Assembly (NCBI RefSeq): GCF_012912005.1
Contig: NZ_JABBEA010000001.1
Span: forward strand, 930,001 to 994,000
Reading direction: 5' to 3'
DNA length: 64,000 nt
DNA from: Paenibacillus sp. SZ31
Lineage (GTDB): Bacteria; Bacillota; Bacilli; Paenibacillales; Paenibacillaceae
In this document: positions 51,056 through 60,566 of the stretch, in pieces
Numbering within the stretch: position 1 is the stretch's first letter
How the letters are laid out: every line of letters begins with the position of its first letter
Position numbers and translations under genes: made by a program
The notes under the pieces: generated by a model
Databases searched by the model: none
What the model saw: only the letters and a program-made list of their open reading frames with translations
What the model was told of the DNA's origin: nothing

Positions 51056-52144
51056 ATGAATCAAAACCCTTTATCTCGTCTTGAAGCCGATCTGTCCGGG
51101 CAAGGATTGGACGCCATGCTGATCACAGATCCGAAACATATCTACTATTTAACTGGCTTTGCGAGCAATCCGCATGAACGTTTCCTTGGCCTAGTTCTCG
51201 CACGTGGCGAAGAACCCTTGTTGATCGTACCTGCGCTCGACGCTGAAGCTGCCGCAGCCGCTTCCTCGGTATCCAACATTGCCACTCACACGGATACGGA
51301 TAATCCGTACGCTTTGTTCGAACGTTATCAGGGCCGTCTGGGCAGAGTAGGTCTCGAAAAAGAATACGTGACCGTCTCACGTTATGAGCAACTAACCGCT
51401 GCTCTGGGTGCTGCCAGCTTTGAAGATGTTGGCCCCTTACTTCGCACATTGCGTGTGAAAAAAACACCTGATGAAGTAACCCGCATTCGTCACGCCATTC
51501 ATCTAATTGAAGAAACTTTGCGTCAAGGCCTCACTCACGTTCGCACAGGCGTAACCGAGATCGAGCTTGTCGCCGAGATGGAGTATCAGATGAAGAAACT
51601 GGGTGCAGATGGCCCTTCCTTTGATACCATGGTGCTCACGGGACCCAAAACTGGTCTGCCACACGGTACACCGGGTGAACGGAAACTGCAACATGGTGAC
51701 CTGTTGATGTTCGACATGGGTGTCTATGCTGGAGGATATGCCTCGGATATCACACGCACATTCGCCTTTGGTGACATCTCACCTGAACTCAAAACCATCT
51801 ATAACACCGTGCTCGCAGCGAACGAAGCTGCCATCCAAGTGGTCAAGCCAGGCATTACCTGCGCCGAAGTGGATCGTGCAGCACGCCAGGTCACGGAAGA
51901 AGCGGGATATGGCGAGCGCTTCATGCACAGAGTAGGCCACGGATTGGGTATCGACGTGCATGAGTATCCTTCCCTTCATGGAGAAAACATGGACATCCTG
52001 AATGAAGGTACCGTATTCACGATTGAACCAGGCATATATACCGCAGCAGGCGGCGTCCGTATCGAAGATGATGTAATTGTAACCGAGACGGGTGTCGAAG
52101 TTCTGACGACATATCCAAAAGAACTGCAAATCCTTACCGACTAA
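51056..52144 (+). CDS. M24 family Xaa-Pro peptidase
   Basis: 362 residues from ATG 51056. N-terminal creatinase-like domain (LEADLSGQGLDAMLITDPKHIYYLTGFASNPHERFLGLVL), C-terminal pita-bread domain with metal ligands D (DLLMFDMGVYAGGYASDITRTFAFG, two Asp), H (GHGLGIDVHEYP) and two Glu (FTIEPGIYTAAGGVRIEDDVIVTETG). Cleaves Xaa-Pro dipeptides or N-terminal Xaa-Pro bonds; YqhT/PepQ-like. Followed by a terminator. Confidence 0.93.
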   Translation: MNQNPLSRLEADLSGQGLDAMLITDPKHIYYLTGFASNPHERFLGLVLARGEEPLLIVPALDAEAAAAASSVSNIATHTDTDNPYALFERYQGRLGRVGLEKEYVTVSRYEQLTAALGAASFEDVGPLLRTLRVKKTPDEVTRIRHAIHLIEETLRQGLTHVRTGVTEIELVAEMEYQMKKLGADGPSFDTMVLTGPKTGLPHGTPGERKLQHGDLLMFDMGVYAGGYASDITRTFAFGDISPELKTIYNTVLAANEAAIQVVKPGITCAEVDRAARQVTEEAGYGERFMHRVGHGLGIDVHEYPSLHGENMDILNEGTVFTIEPGIYTAAGGVRIEDDVIVTETGVEVLTTYPKELQILTD

Positions 52145-52168
52145 TCCAATTGGAACTATGTCAAAAAC

Positions 52169-52209
52169 AAAATCCCGCAAACCCATAATATCATGGGTCT
52201 CGGGATTTT
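52169..52209. terminator. bidirectional terminator
   Basis: AAAATCCCG/CGGGATTTT with inner ACCCAT/ATGGGT. Confidence 0.85.
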
Positions 52210-52283
52210 AATTAATACGAAGCATATCCTACATTACTCCGTCTGCATTCTACGTGATCTTATTCCTGCTCACTCATTTACCA

Positions 52284-52637
52284 TTAATCAAACTCATGCG
52301 TGATATCATGCCAGGATTCCAGCTGTGGCAGCTGTTGCTTCCCCCAGTAATCCAGAAACCATTGAATAATCACAGTCGTATCTGCTGTGCTGTAGCTGTA
52401 ATGCCGGAAACCGTCCTCACCTTCCTGCAAACGAATCTCCGCCACCATTTGCCCTGGTTCCTCAAGCGCAGCAGCCTGCATATACATACTTCCCTCCACC
52501 AGCTCCGAAGGTTCAAGTACTACGTATTCCTGCAATTCCAGATTGGAGATCAACTCCACCAATAACGAGGCATTAATGCTATCATTCTCATAGGTTGTTC
52601 CATTGCTTTCCAGTTTATAACGCAGTGTAGAGTACAT
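52284..52637 (-). CDS. hypothetical protein
   Basis: 117 residues from ATG 52637 (AAAGGGGA seven bases upstream). A small acidic soluble protein with LRYKLESNGTTYENDSINASLLVELISNLELQEYVVLEPSEL and a Trp-rich end (VIIQWFLDYWGKQQLPQLESWHDIT). No family recognised, no membrane segment, no Cys. Single gene. Confidence 0.7.
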   Translation of the reverse strand: MYSTLRYKLESNGTTYENDSINASLLVELISNLELQEYVVLEPSELVEGSMYMQAAALEEPGQMVAEIRLQEGEDGFRHYSYSTADTTVIIQWFLDYWGKQQLPQLESWHDITHEFD

Positions 52638-52770
52638 GTGCGATTCCCCTTTGTATGAAATCATCGTTGGCTAATGATACACGCTCATAACGACAGGTCG
52701 TTTATATTATAACTTTTTCATAAAAATGTAAAAAGGATTATTCTTGTTTCGGGGAAATGTGTTTTCTATA

Positions 52771-52823
52771 AAAAATCCCCTTGCAGAGTCCGAATTACAA
52801 TTGACTGTGCAGAGGGGGATTTT
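52771..52823. terminator. terminator after queuosine transporter
   Basis: AAAAATCCCC/GGGGATTTT with a long weakly paired interior; on the minus strand it follows the transporter stop. Confidence 0.6.
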
Positions 52824-52846
52824 AAGGGATACTCTTTGAATATGGT

Positions 52847-53542
52847 CTAGGCTTCATCCTTAAACTTAAAGCTACGTGCAGCATACAGAAACGGTGTTCC
52901 GACCGCAGTCAGTACGAATTTGATGACATACGTGGTCAGGAAGATTTCCAGCCAGATGTCCCAAGGGTAGATGAACGCAAACGCGATCGTGCAGAACACC
53001 AGTGTATCTACAAATGAGCTGATGATCGAACTACCATTCGTGCGTATCCACAACTGATTGCGTCCAGGCGCTACCTTACGTAGCCAGCTGAACAGTCGCA
53101 CATCCAGGAACTGACTGATGAAATACGCGGTCAGACTTCCGAGTGCCAAACGTGGCAGCAGACCGAACAGCTTCGCCATGGATTCCTGTGCAAAGTCCGT
53201 CGGTGCCGGATCAAAGAACAACACCATCTGCATCAGAACCGTCGTCATGATCAACGTGAAGAATCCGAACCATACGGCCTTCCGCGCTTCACCCGATCCA
53301 TACTTCTCATTGAGAAGGTCACTGGTCAGGTACATACTGACATACATCGTGTTGCCTAACGTCAGCACGATCCCCATGATATCTATCGTTTTGGTCACCT
53401 GAATGTTGGCTATAACCGTAGCCACACCAATCCAGGCATAGAGACCTTTTTTACCGAACAAGCGGTAACACAATAGGAAAAATCCATAAGTTACGAGAAC
53501 GAATACCGCTCCCCACCCTAAATTAAACATAAATACATACAC
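52847..53542 (-). CDS. queuosine precursor transporter (VUT/YhhQ family)
   Basis: 231 residues, about six membrane helices. Typical pattern: ANIQVTKTIDIMGIVLTLGNTMYVSMYLTSDLLNEKYG, AYFISQFLDVRLFSWLRK, NGSSIISSFVDTLVFCTIAF and ending TAVGTPFLYAARSF. Imports preQ0/preQ1 for queuosine tRNA modification (known for YhhQ). The start is GTG 53542 or ATG 53530; both lie close to the AGGAAGG that forms the tail of the aptamer upstream, which suggests ligand-controlled translation. Confidence 0.9.
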   Translation of the reverse strand: MYVFMFNLGWGAVFVLVTYGFFLLCYRLFGKKGLYAWIGVATVIANIQVTKTIDIMGIVLTLGNTMYVSMYLTSDLLNEKYGSGEARKAVWFGFFTLIMTTVLMQMVLFFDPAPTDFAQESMAKLFGLLPRLALGSLTAYFISQFLDVRLFSWLRKVAPGRNQLWIRTNGSSIISSFVDTLVFCTIAFAFIYPWDIWLEIFLTTYVIKFVLTAVGTPFLYAARSFKFKDEA

Positions 53543-53544
53543 TG

Positions 53545-53585
53545 CCTTCCTAGTTTTGATTACGCGGGATGGTTACGAACCGCGG
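53545..53585 (-). ncRNA. preQ1-I riboswitch
   Basis: On the minus strand: stem CGCGG/CCGCG closing a 12-nt loop TTCGTAACCATC, then TAATCAAAACTAGGAAGG. This matches the known small preQ1-I layout (GGTTC loop, A-rich tail with AAAACTA ending in the ribosome site). Location immediately before a queuosine precursor transporter supports it. The tail contains AGGAAGG, so preQ1 binding would hide the ribosome site. A TTTGGC/GCCAAA hairpin precedes it. Otherwise the 363-bp gap 53543-53905 holds only the tcyP terminator. Confidence 0.75.
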
Positions 53586-53805
53586 TTTGGCTCAGGGCCA
53601 AAACATGAATACTCTACCACATTTCTCGTCCCTTGAACAGCACTAAATAACCCCAAGCCTACCTACAGTGACTCCCAGTCCCTTTTATATAACTCCTTTG
53701 TCTCTCTCGACCATACTACGTTCTTCCTACCTCCATCTCTCTTACCACGTGTAACAAAAAGTAGACGACTTCGCACACCGAGCACAGGTATGGTGCGATT
53801 GCTAC

Positions 53806-53844
53806 AAAAAAACCGCCTTCCGGATTTCTCCGAAGGACGGCTTT
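53806..53844 (-). terminator. terminator of tcyP
   Basis: GCCGTCCTTCGGA/TCCGGAAGGCGGT followed by TTTTTT on the minus strand. Confidence 0.85.
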
Positions 53845-53905
53845 ACTTGCTTGAACTGTAGATGGCTTTGGCTCTTATATGAGCCTCTACCTGATCCATT
53901 CTGTA

Positions 53906-55303
53906 TTACACCTGAACAGCTGAATCCAGTTCACGGCTTTGATCATTGAAGGTGTCTTGATCATTTTCTTTCAAAATTTTGCTGGTTACAAGTCCAGAAG
54001 TCATGGACCCGTTCACGTTCAATGCTGTACGACCCATGTCGATCAGCGGTTCAACGGAAATCAGCAATCCTGCCAAGGCTACCGGCAGGTTCATGGTGGA
54101 CAATACGATCAGGGAAGCGAAGGTTGCCCCGCCGCCGACTCCAGCTACACCAAACGAACTGATCATAACTACGAGGATCAAAGTCACAATGAAGTCCCAG
54201 CTCAGCGGATCGATTCCGACCGTTGGAGCAATCATCACCGCCAGCATGGCCGGATAGATCCCGGCGCAGCCGTTTTGCCCAATCGTAGCACCAAAGCTTG
54301 CAGACAGGTTCGCAATCCCGTCCGATACGCCCAATTTCTTCGTCTGTGTCTCTACATTCAGCGGAATGGCTGCCGCACTTGAACGGGACGTAAAGGCAAA
54401 TACCAGTGTTGGCAGAACCTTTTTCAGATACGTCAGTGGGTTGAAGCCAGACAGCGCAATGATAATCAAGTGAATGATGAACATAACGAGCAACGCCACG
54501 TAGGATGCGACAACGAATTTGATCAACTTCAGAATTTCATCTGGATTCGTGGTCGCCGTTACCTTCGTAATCAGGGCCAAGATACCGTATGGCGTCAATC
54601 GAAGTACCAACGTTACAATCCGCATAACTACCGCATATACCGCATTAACCATGCCTCGGAATGTTTCCGCCTGCTGTGGTTTTTTGCGATCCAGTCCAAG
54701 TACAGCAACACCGATGAACGCGGAGAAAATAACAACCGCCAGCGTAGATGTACGACGTTCTCCAGTCATATCCGCAAATGGATTCGAAGGAATGAATTCC
54801 AGCACTTGCTGTGGAATCGTCTGATCCTGTACATCAACAAGACGTTCCTCCATGCGTTGTCCTTGTGCAAGTTCCCGATCTCCACCCTCGATCTCAATCG
54901 AAGTCAGGTTGAAGCCAAGACTCGTTACAATGCTGACTCCTGCGGCAATCGCCGTTGTGATCAACAGGATCGCAATAATGGAGACACTCATTTTACCGAG
55001 GTTTTGCTTGCCTTTCAGATTCATAATAGCCGAGATGATCGATACCATAATCAATGGAATCACGACCATTTGTAACAAACGAACATATCCTGAACCAACC
55101 AGATTGAACCAATCGACCGACTTCGTGATGACATCAGAGCCGGATGCATAGATCAATTGAAGAATTACACCGTATACAACCCCCATACCCAAACCCGCAA
55201 ATACGCGTTTCGTAAAGGAAATATGTTTCTTCTGCATCCAGTAGAGCACACCCAAAAATGCCAGCATGATCACTACATTCAAAATGACTAGAAAAGTATC
55301 CAT
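53906..55303 (-). CDS. tcyP: L-cystine sodium symporter TcyP
   Basis: 465 residues, eight membrane helices plus two re-entrant loops of the DAACS family. Close to B. subtilis TcyP in the first 60 residues (NVVIMLAFLGVLYWMQKKHISFTKRVFAGLGMGVVYGVILQ) and in VVIPLIMVSIISAIMNL, FAFTSRSSAAAIPLNVETQTKKLGVSDGIANLSASFGATIGQNGCAGIYPAMLAV and SFGVAGVGGGATFASLIVLSTMNLPVALAGLLISVEPLIDMGRTALNVNGSM. GAGGAGG ten bases before ATG. No S-box or other riboswitch seen upstream in 55304-55651. Confidence 0.93.
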   Translation of the reverse strand: MDTFLVILNVVIMLAFLGVLYWMQKKHISFTKRVFAGLGMGVVYGVILQLIYASGSDVITKSVDWFNLVGSGYVRLLQMVVIPLIMVSIISAIMNLKGKQNLGKMSVSIIAILLITTAIAAGVSIVTSLGFNLTSIEIEGGDRELAQGQRMEERLVDVQDQTIPQQVLEFIPSNPFADMTGERRTSTLAVVIFSAFIGVAVLGLDRKKPQQAETFRGMVNAVYAVVMRIVTLVLRLTPYGILALITKVTATTNPDEILKLIKFVVASYVALLVMFIIHLIIIALSGFNPLTYLKKVLPTLVFAFTSRSSAAAIPLNVETQTKKLGVSDGIANLSASFGATIGQNGCAGIYPAMLAVMIAPTVGIDPLSWDFIVTLILVVMISSFGVAGVGGGATFASLIVLSTMNLPVALAGLLISVEPLIDMGRTALNVNGSMTSGLVTSKILKENDQDTFNDQSRELDSAVQV

Positions 55304-55651
55304 TACTATAAATCCTCCTCAACATGTGTAACCGGAACTTATCCGATTTTCTCTTCTATTTTTTATACGACCAACAAGACATTTTACAATATACCATATA
55401 TCAAACTATTCTGGTAGGTATTAATTGATATTATGTAATATGCATGTAACAGATTAATCTATTTCTGAAAAAAATACACCAAATCGTGAAAATTGTTCTA
55501 TTCAACCTCCGGTTAATTCTGTAATATAGGTATATCCGCTTATTCCCAAGTTTTCTCAACGTATAAATTAGGCCTTTCTTCATTGGTATATAGGTCTTAT
55601 GATAACGGAAAAGCGACAATGTTAATGAACATGACGTGAAAGGATGATTCT

Positions 55652-57352
55652 ATGTTTCGTAATCGCACCGTTGCCGGTAAAATTAGAGGCACTTTGTTCC
55701 TCGTCTTGCTGGTTGCTTCCCTGTTGTTCAGTATCAGTTTTTATGCCGTATCGATGAATATTATTCAAAGTTACGTGCTCCCGCAGTTCGATAAAGTCCT
55801 AAACACGTCCATTCAGGATATATACAAGAATACCTCTGCTTCAAAGATTCTACAGGTACAGAGTGGTGGAGCCGGTTCCGAAGGTGCTGCTATGACCGTA
55901 GAATCGTATCTGGCAGATAAAGCAAAAGAACACAATCTGGATGCCGCATACATTGTTGCCATTCAAGATGGATCAGCCAAAGTGGTGGTTGCCAACTCTT
56001 CCTCAGGCATGAAAGCCCAAGATGAAATTAATGTAGAACCCACAATGAATGCAGCGATCGAGAACAAACAAATGGTAATCAGCGAGGTCTACTCCGATTC
56101 CTTCGGTGTACATAAAGCAGCCTTTATGCCAATCGCAGGAAGTAATATGATTATGGCTGTAAGCATGGACGCCCAGTTCATTCAAGACAAGATTACTCAG
56201 GTCTTCTGGTTATGTCTTGGAATTACAGCATTAGTCTTCGTGCTCGGCTGGCTTATCTCAACTAGTATGATCAAAAGAGTAACCAAACCCATCATCAAGC
56301 TCGTTCAACATAGTAAACAAATATCCCAAGGCGATCTGACCGCTGAGCTAGAGATCAAAGGTAAAGATGAAATTGCCCAGCTTGCCGCAAGCTTCCAGAC
56401 GATGACGCATAACCTGAAAGAAATGATTAGCCGTGCCTTGTCCACGTCCGATGAAGTTGTGTCAGGCTCCAATGACCTGCTTCAGCGGGTTGAATCGATG
56501 TCCGGTATGGTTCGTAACTCCAGCCGCTCTGCTGAAGATGCAGAAAAAGGCAGCATCAGTATTGCTTCCAGTGCATCCGAGAACGCCAGAGCCATGGAAG
56601 AAATTACGCAGGGTATCATGCATATCGCTTCTTCTTCTGCTGAAGTGTCTGAGCAAATTGGCGAAGCAGCGAATGAGGCGGTTAATGGTAACCGACTGGC
56701 TCAGAATGCCGTTGAGCAGATGGAACGTGTAGGACATACCGCAAGCGAATCGTTGCGGTATGTTGAGACCATGAATGAACGTTCGGTAGCCATCGGCACC
56801 ATTGTTGCTTCCATTTTTGAAATTACCAAACAGATTAACATGCTGTCACTCAACGCCTCCATTGAAGCAGCACGTGCTGGAGAGCACGGACGCGGATTCG
56901 CTGTCGTTGCCGGAGAAGTTCGCAAACTTGCGGAGCAATCCAAGACAGCCACCGAGGAAATTTCGGATTATCTGGGTACCATTCGTGAAGACGCTGAACG
57001 CTCAGTTGACGCCATGAATCGCGTAACCAAAGAGATTGGTTCAGGTACAACTGTCGTTCAACAGGCAGGTTCAGCCTTCCAGCAACTGAATGAACTGATT
57101 CAGAACGTCAACCTGACCATCCAGACTGTCTCGGCTTCTACGCAACAAGTATCCGCTGGTGCAGAAGAAGTGAGTGCATCTGTTGAAGAAACGGCACAGA
57201 TTACGTCCAAATCCCGTGAGAGCATGCTACAGATTGCTTCAACAGCAGATCTTCAGCTCAGCGAGATGGATTCACATTCGAATACGGTACGGCATCTGCA
57301 TGAACAAGCTGTAGAACTGCAATCCGCTATGAAGAATTTCAAAATAAACTAA
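55652..57352 (+). CDS. methyl-accepting chemotaxis protein
   Basis: 566 residues. Membrane helices about 11-33 and 184-206; extracytoplasmic Cache-like sensor between them; HAMP ([49 protein letters not shown]); signalling domain with the hairpin tip [40 protein letters not shown]. Methylation helices flank it ([38 protein letters not shown]). Ligand unknown. ATG preceded by GAAAGGATG. Confidence 0.93.
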   Translation: MFRNRTVAGKIRGTLFLVLLVASLLFSISFYAVSMNIIQSYVLPQFDKVLNTSIQDIYKNTSASKILQVQSGGAGSEGAAMTVESYLADKAKEHNLDAAYIVAIQDGSAKVVVANSSSGMKAQDEINVEPTMNAAIENKQMVISEVYSDSFGVHKAAFMPIAGSNMIMAVSMDAQFIQDKITQVFWLCLGITALVFVLGWLISTSMIKRVTKPIIKLVQHSKQISQGDLTAELEIKGKDEIAQLAASFQTMTHNLKEMISRALSTSDEVVSGSNDLLQRVESMSGMVRNSSRSAEDAEKGSISIASSASENARAMEEITQGIMHIASSSAEVSEQIGEAANEAVNGNRLAQNAVEQMERVGHTASESLRYVETMNERSVAIGTIVASIFEITKQINMLSLNASIEAARAGEHGRGFAVVAGEVRKLAEQSKTATEEISDYLGTIREDAERSVDAMNRVTKEIGSGTTVVQQAGSAFQQLNELIQNVNLTIQTVSASTQQVSAGAEEVSASVEETAQITSKSRESMLQIASTADLQLSEMDSHSNTVRHLHEQAVELQSAMKNFKIN

Positions 57353-57411
57353 CAGGTATACCATTAACCCATCATTCCCTGTTTTAAACCCCATTTAGTC
57401 ATAGGATATGC

Positions 57412-57472
57412 AATACCCCCATGCCGCTAACATTCCGTTTCTAGAAAACGGGTTGTCGGACATGGGGGTATT
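57412..57472. terminator. bidirectional terminator
   Basis: AATACCCCCATG/CATGGGGGTATT with a partly paired interior (CCGTTT/AAACGG), between convergent chemoreceptor and cobyric acid synthase genes. Confidence 0.85.
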
Positions 57473-57485
57473 TATGTATAACAAC

Positions 57486-59069
57486 TTACTCCGGTGCCTG
57501 AACACCCATAATCTCGTACACACGCTTCATATCCAATGAGGACCGCAATGATTCGGCTACCCTATCGAACTCATTCTCTTTACGTTCATGTGCACTATAT
57601 GTCTCCTGAAGTGGAGCTAGTCCCTTTCCTTCACGCAAACCATTAAGCCACGAACGTCGGAATTGATCACTTTCAAACAAACCATGCAGATAGGTTCCCC
57701 ATACGCTGCCATCCACTGTGCCCCAGCCTTCATGGAATGCTTCACCACCTGGATGGGAGATTTCAAATAGTGCGGTTACACTTTCAGGTTCGTGGCACTC
57801 CGTAACACCCATATGAATCTCATATCCGTTAATAGGTAGTGGAGATGCTTCCACATCTGCTTCACCATACAGACGAATCGGATTCTGAAGTTGCACCCGT
57901 CCGGAAGCCCTCACCGTCTGCTTTTCCTGAAGAAATGTTGTCGATAGCGGGAGCCAACCGAGTCCCTTCGCTTCCTGGATCTGATTCGCCTCTACTGCAA
58001 ACGGGTCCTTCAGATGTCTTCCAAGCATCTGGTATCCGCCACATATCCCTACGAGCTGAACGTTATCACGTTCGGTCTGGCTGGCAATCGCTTGCTCCAG
58101 TCCAGACTCACGCAGGAAAGCCAGATCACCTATCGTATCCTTCGTACCCGGTAGAAGAATGGCATCAGGACTTCCCAATTCCTCTGGCGAAGTCACGTAA
58201 CGCACATTCACATCCGGTTCACGGGAAAGTGCATCGAAGTCTGTAAAGTTGGAAATTCGCGGATATCGGATCACCGCCAGATCCAACTCTGTCTTGCCGG
58301 ATTTTCCATGACGCATAGAGTCCAGAACCACTGAATCCTCTGCTTCAATCTGAATATCTCTTATGTAAGGCAATACACCCAATACTGGAATGCCTGTCCG
58401 TTCTTCGAGCCAGTCTAGTCCGGGCTGCAACAGGGACAGATCGCCGCGAAACTTATTAATGATAAAACCTTTTACACGCTCGACCTCATGTGGCTCTAGC
58501 AGCTCCAGTGTACCGACAATGGAAGCAAATACGCCGCCCCGATCAATATCAGAGATCAGAATGACTGGAGCATCGGCCCAACCTGCCAGATTCATGTTGA
58601 CGATATCCCGGTCTTTCAGATTAATCTCCGCAGGACTGCCTGCTCCTTCCATCAGCACCACATCATAGGTGTCCCGCAACCGGTTCAGCGCATCCATGAC
58701 CGTCTGCTTCGCTTCAGGCAGGAACTTCTGCCGATAATCTGATGCGCTCATCTGGGCAAAAGGTACACCGTGTACCACGATCTGCGAATGCATATCGCGC
58801 ACCGGCTTGATGAGGATCGGATTCATATCCGTCGTTGCTTCAATACCACAGGCTTCTGCCTGCGCGCCTTGGGCCCGGCCAATCTCCTTGCCGTCTTCCG
58901 TTACGTAGGAATTCAGTGCCATGTTCTGTGACTTGAACGGGGCTGGCTTGAAGCCATCCTGCTTGAATATACGGCACAGCGCCGTCGTAATCACGCTTTT
59001 CCCCACATCTGATGCCGTCCCTTGCAGCATGAGTACTGCCGCCGGTTGTTGTACAGGCGTATCTTCCAT
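57486..59069 (-). CDS. cobQ: cobyric acid synthase
   Basis: 527 residues. ATP- and glutamine-dependent amidation of cobyrinic acid a,c-diamide to cobyric acid. N-terminal dethiobiotin-synthetase-like ATPase: MLQGTASDVGKSVITTALCRIFKQDG (P-loop), PFKSQNMALNSYVTEDGKEIGRAQGAQAEAC, VLMEGAGSPAEINL. C-terminal triad glutaminase: catalytic Cys in LVGICGGYQMLGR, with the His in GTYLHGLFESD. ATG 59069 after GAGGTG. Last gene of the cobalamin block, 55 bp after cobS. Confidence 0.93.
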   Translation of the reverse strand: MEDTPVQQPAAVLMLQGTASDVGKSVITTALCRIFKQDGFKPAPFKSQNMALNSYVTEDGKEIGRAQGAQAEACGIEATTDMNPILIKPVRDMHSQIVVHGVPFAQMSASDYRQKFLPEAKQTVMDALNRLRDTYDVVLMEGAGSPAEINLKDRDIVNMNLAGWADAPVILISDIDRGGVFASIVGTLELLEPHEVERVKGFIINKFRGDLSLLQPGLDWLEERTGIPVLGVLPYIRDIQIEAEDSVVLDSMRHGKSGKTELDLAVIRYPRISNFTDFDALSREPDVNVRYVTSPEELGSPDAILLPGTKDTIGDLAFLRESGLEQAIASQTERDNVQLVGICGGYQMLGRHLKDPFAVEANQIQEAKGLGWLPLSTTFLQEKQTVRASGRVQLQNPIRLYGEADVEASPLPINGYEIHMGVTECHEPESVTALFEISHPGGEAFHEGWGTVDGSVWGTYLHGLFESDQFRRSWLNGLREGKGLAPLQETYSAHERKENEFDRVAESLRSSLDMKRVYEIMGVQAPE

Positions 59070-59124
59070 GCACCATCACCTCAGTCTCCTGTTAGTGTCT
59101 CACCTTACTCATTCCTTGCGTTTT

Positions 59125-60009
59125 TCACAGCCAAAAGAGTCCCTGAAGCACACTAAGCACGGTGAGTAAAGCCGCTTCCAGCAGCTCATTCATCGCTCCG
59201 TACGTATCTCCTGTAAGTCCGCCCAGCCTTTCACTGATGCGTGCAGCAACGAATTTACCAATGATGTAACACGCAAAAGGTACAACAATGACAGCCGTCA
59301 CAGGATACAACCACCATGGCAATGTTCCCAGGCTACTCACCATGGCATCTGCGGTGCCTATATCCGGCCCAAATATCCATACAGCAACAAACGTAATTAC
59401 ACCCGCAAGAAGGGTCAACCCAACCGCAGAGCTGCGTGCTCGCTGAACTTCCTTACGCTCACCCAATCCCTTGAATAATACTGCAAGTCCATCATCTCCA
59501 CGTGCATTCGGCCAGGCTGAGATGGCATACACCATGAACCAACGACTCCAGACCATGGGCAAGATCAACAGCGCACCATAGATCCAGTTGCCACGTGCGA
59601 TAAAATCGGCGATCAGCGCTGCTTTCATCATCAGCAGTAGGACGCAGGCGATCACGCCCATAGCTCCTACACGGCTGTCCTTCATGATTTCCAACATCCG
59701 CTCACGTGTACGATAGCTGAGTAGTCCATCTGCCGTATCCATCCAGCCATCCAGATGAAGGCCGCCAGTGAGCCATACCCATATTGTTAAGGTTAATACG
59801 GCAGCGGGAAAGGCGGGAAGTACCGCACCCGTTAAGGCCCCTGCGAGCCAAACGCATATTCCAATTGTTGCACCCACCAGTGGATAAAACACGACACTTT
59901 CCCGCAGTAGCGACGGGACGAAGTCAATCTGCATTTTTACCGGAAATCGGGATAAAAATTGAAAAGCGGCCGCAGCCGCATGTTTACGTTGATGAGTAAG
60001 ATCGGTCAT
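59125..60009 (-). CDS. cobS: adenosylcobinamide-GDP ribazoletransferase CobS
   Basis: 294 residues, about six membrane helices. Joins the lower ligand to adenosylcobinamide-GDP, last step of cobalamin assembly. Seen: AFQFLSRFPVKMQIDF, YPLVGATIGICVW, TGGLHLDGWMDTADGLLSYRTRERMLEIMKDSRVGAMG (HxDGxxDxxDG... the active Asp cluster and KDSRVGxxG), SRWFMVYAISAWPNARGDDGL and LTGDTYGAMNELLEAALL. Start ATG 60009 overlaps the cobU stop by 4 bp. Confidence 0.94.
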   Translation of the reverse strand: MTDLTHQRKHAAAAAFQFLSRFPVKMQIDFVPSLLRESVVFYPLVGATIGICVWLAGALTGAVLPAFPAAVLTLTIWVWLTGGLHLDGWMDTADGLLSYRTRERMLEIMKDSRVGAMGVIACVLLLMMKAALIADFIARGNWIYGALLILPMVWSRWFMVYAISAWPNARGDDGLAVLFKGLGERKEVQRARSSAVGLTLLAGVITFVAVWIFGPDIGTADAMVSSLGTLPWWLYPVTAVIVVPFACYIIGKFVAARISERLGGLTGDTYGAMNELLEAALLTVLSVLQGLFWL

Positions 60010-60566
60010 AAACGATACTCCTTGCTTTTCAGCTCAATCGCAATACCTACAGTCACCAGGAACACTTCACGACATATGGCTGCAATCCGCTGATTCAATA
60101 TGCCCGCCAGATCCCGATATTTTCTCCCAAGCGCATACTCCGGGACAATACCGTCCCCCACTTCATTTGTGACAAGCACGAGCAGCCCCGGGTAAGACTG
60201 GATTGCTTCCACCAGTGCATCCATATGATCTTGCAAAATCTGCTCATCTTCGTGCTCATGTGCAAGCAGAACATTGGTCAACCAGAGCGTCAGACAATCG
60301 ACCAGAATCGTGGGTGCAGACGTACCCGTATGGTCTTCTCCCATACGTGTAATGAGTGCCGGTAATGCAAGTGGTTCCTCCAACGTATGCCATAGATAAC
60401 CTGATGCCTCACGCTGATTCTGATGTAGACCTATACGATCGCGCATCTCGTCATCATATGCCTGAGCCGTAGCCACATACCAAGCCTCAGAGGAACGTTG
60501 CATACATAGGCGCTCGGCAAACGAACTTTTACCACTGCGCGCTCCACCCGTCACCAACACACTCAT
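60006..60566 (-). CDS. cobU: adenosylcobinamide kinase/phosphate guanylyltransferase CobU
   Basis: 186 residues. Phosphorylates adenosylcobinamide and transfers GMP. P-loop TGGARSGKSSFAERL, then SSEAWYVATAQAYDDEMRDRIGLHQNQR (guanylylated His region), TILVDCLTLWLTNVLL and LVLVTNEVGDGIVPEYALGRKYRDLAGILNQRIA. Overlaps both neighbours by 4 bp. Confidence 0.94.
   Translation of the reverse strand: MSVLVTGGARSGKSSFAERLCMQRSSEAWYVATAQAYDDEMRDRIGLHQNQREASGYLWHTLEEPLALPALITRMGEDHTGTSAPTILVDCLTLWLTNVLLAHEHEDEQILQDHMDALVEAIQSYPGLLVLVTNEVGDGIVPEYALGRKYRDLAGILNQRIAAICREVFLVTVGIAIELKSKEYRL

Noticed and set aside
55304..55651. S-box or other riboswitch upstream of tcyP
   Set aside because: No characteristic core or terminator was found on the minus strand; the stretch is simply AT-rich and divergent.
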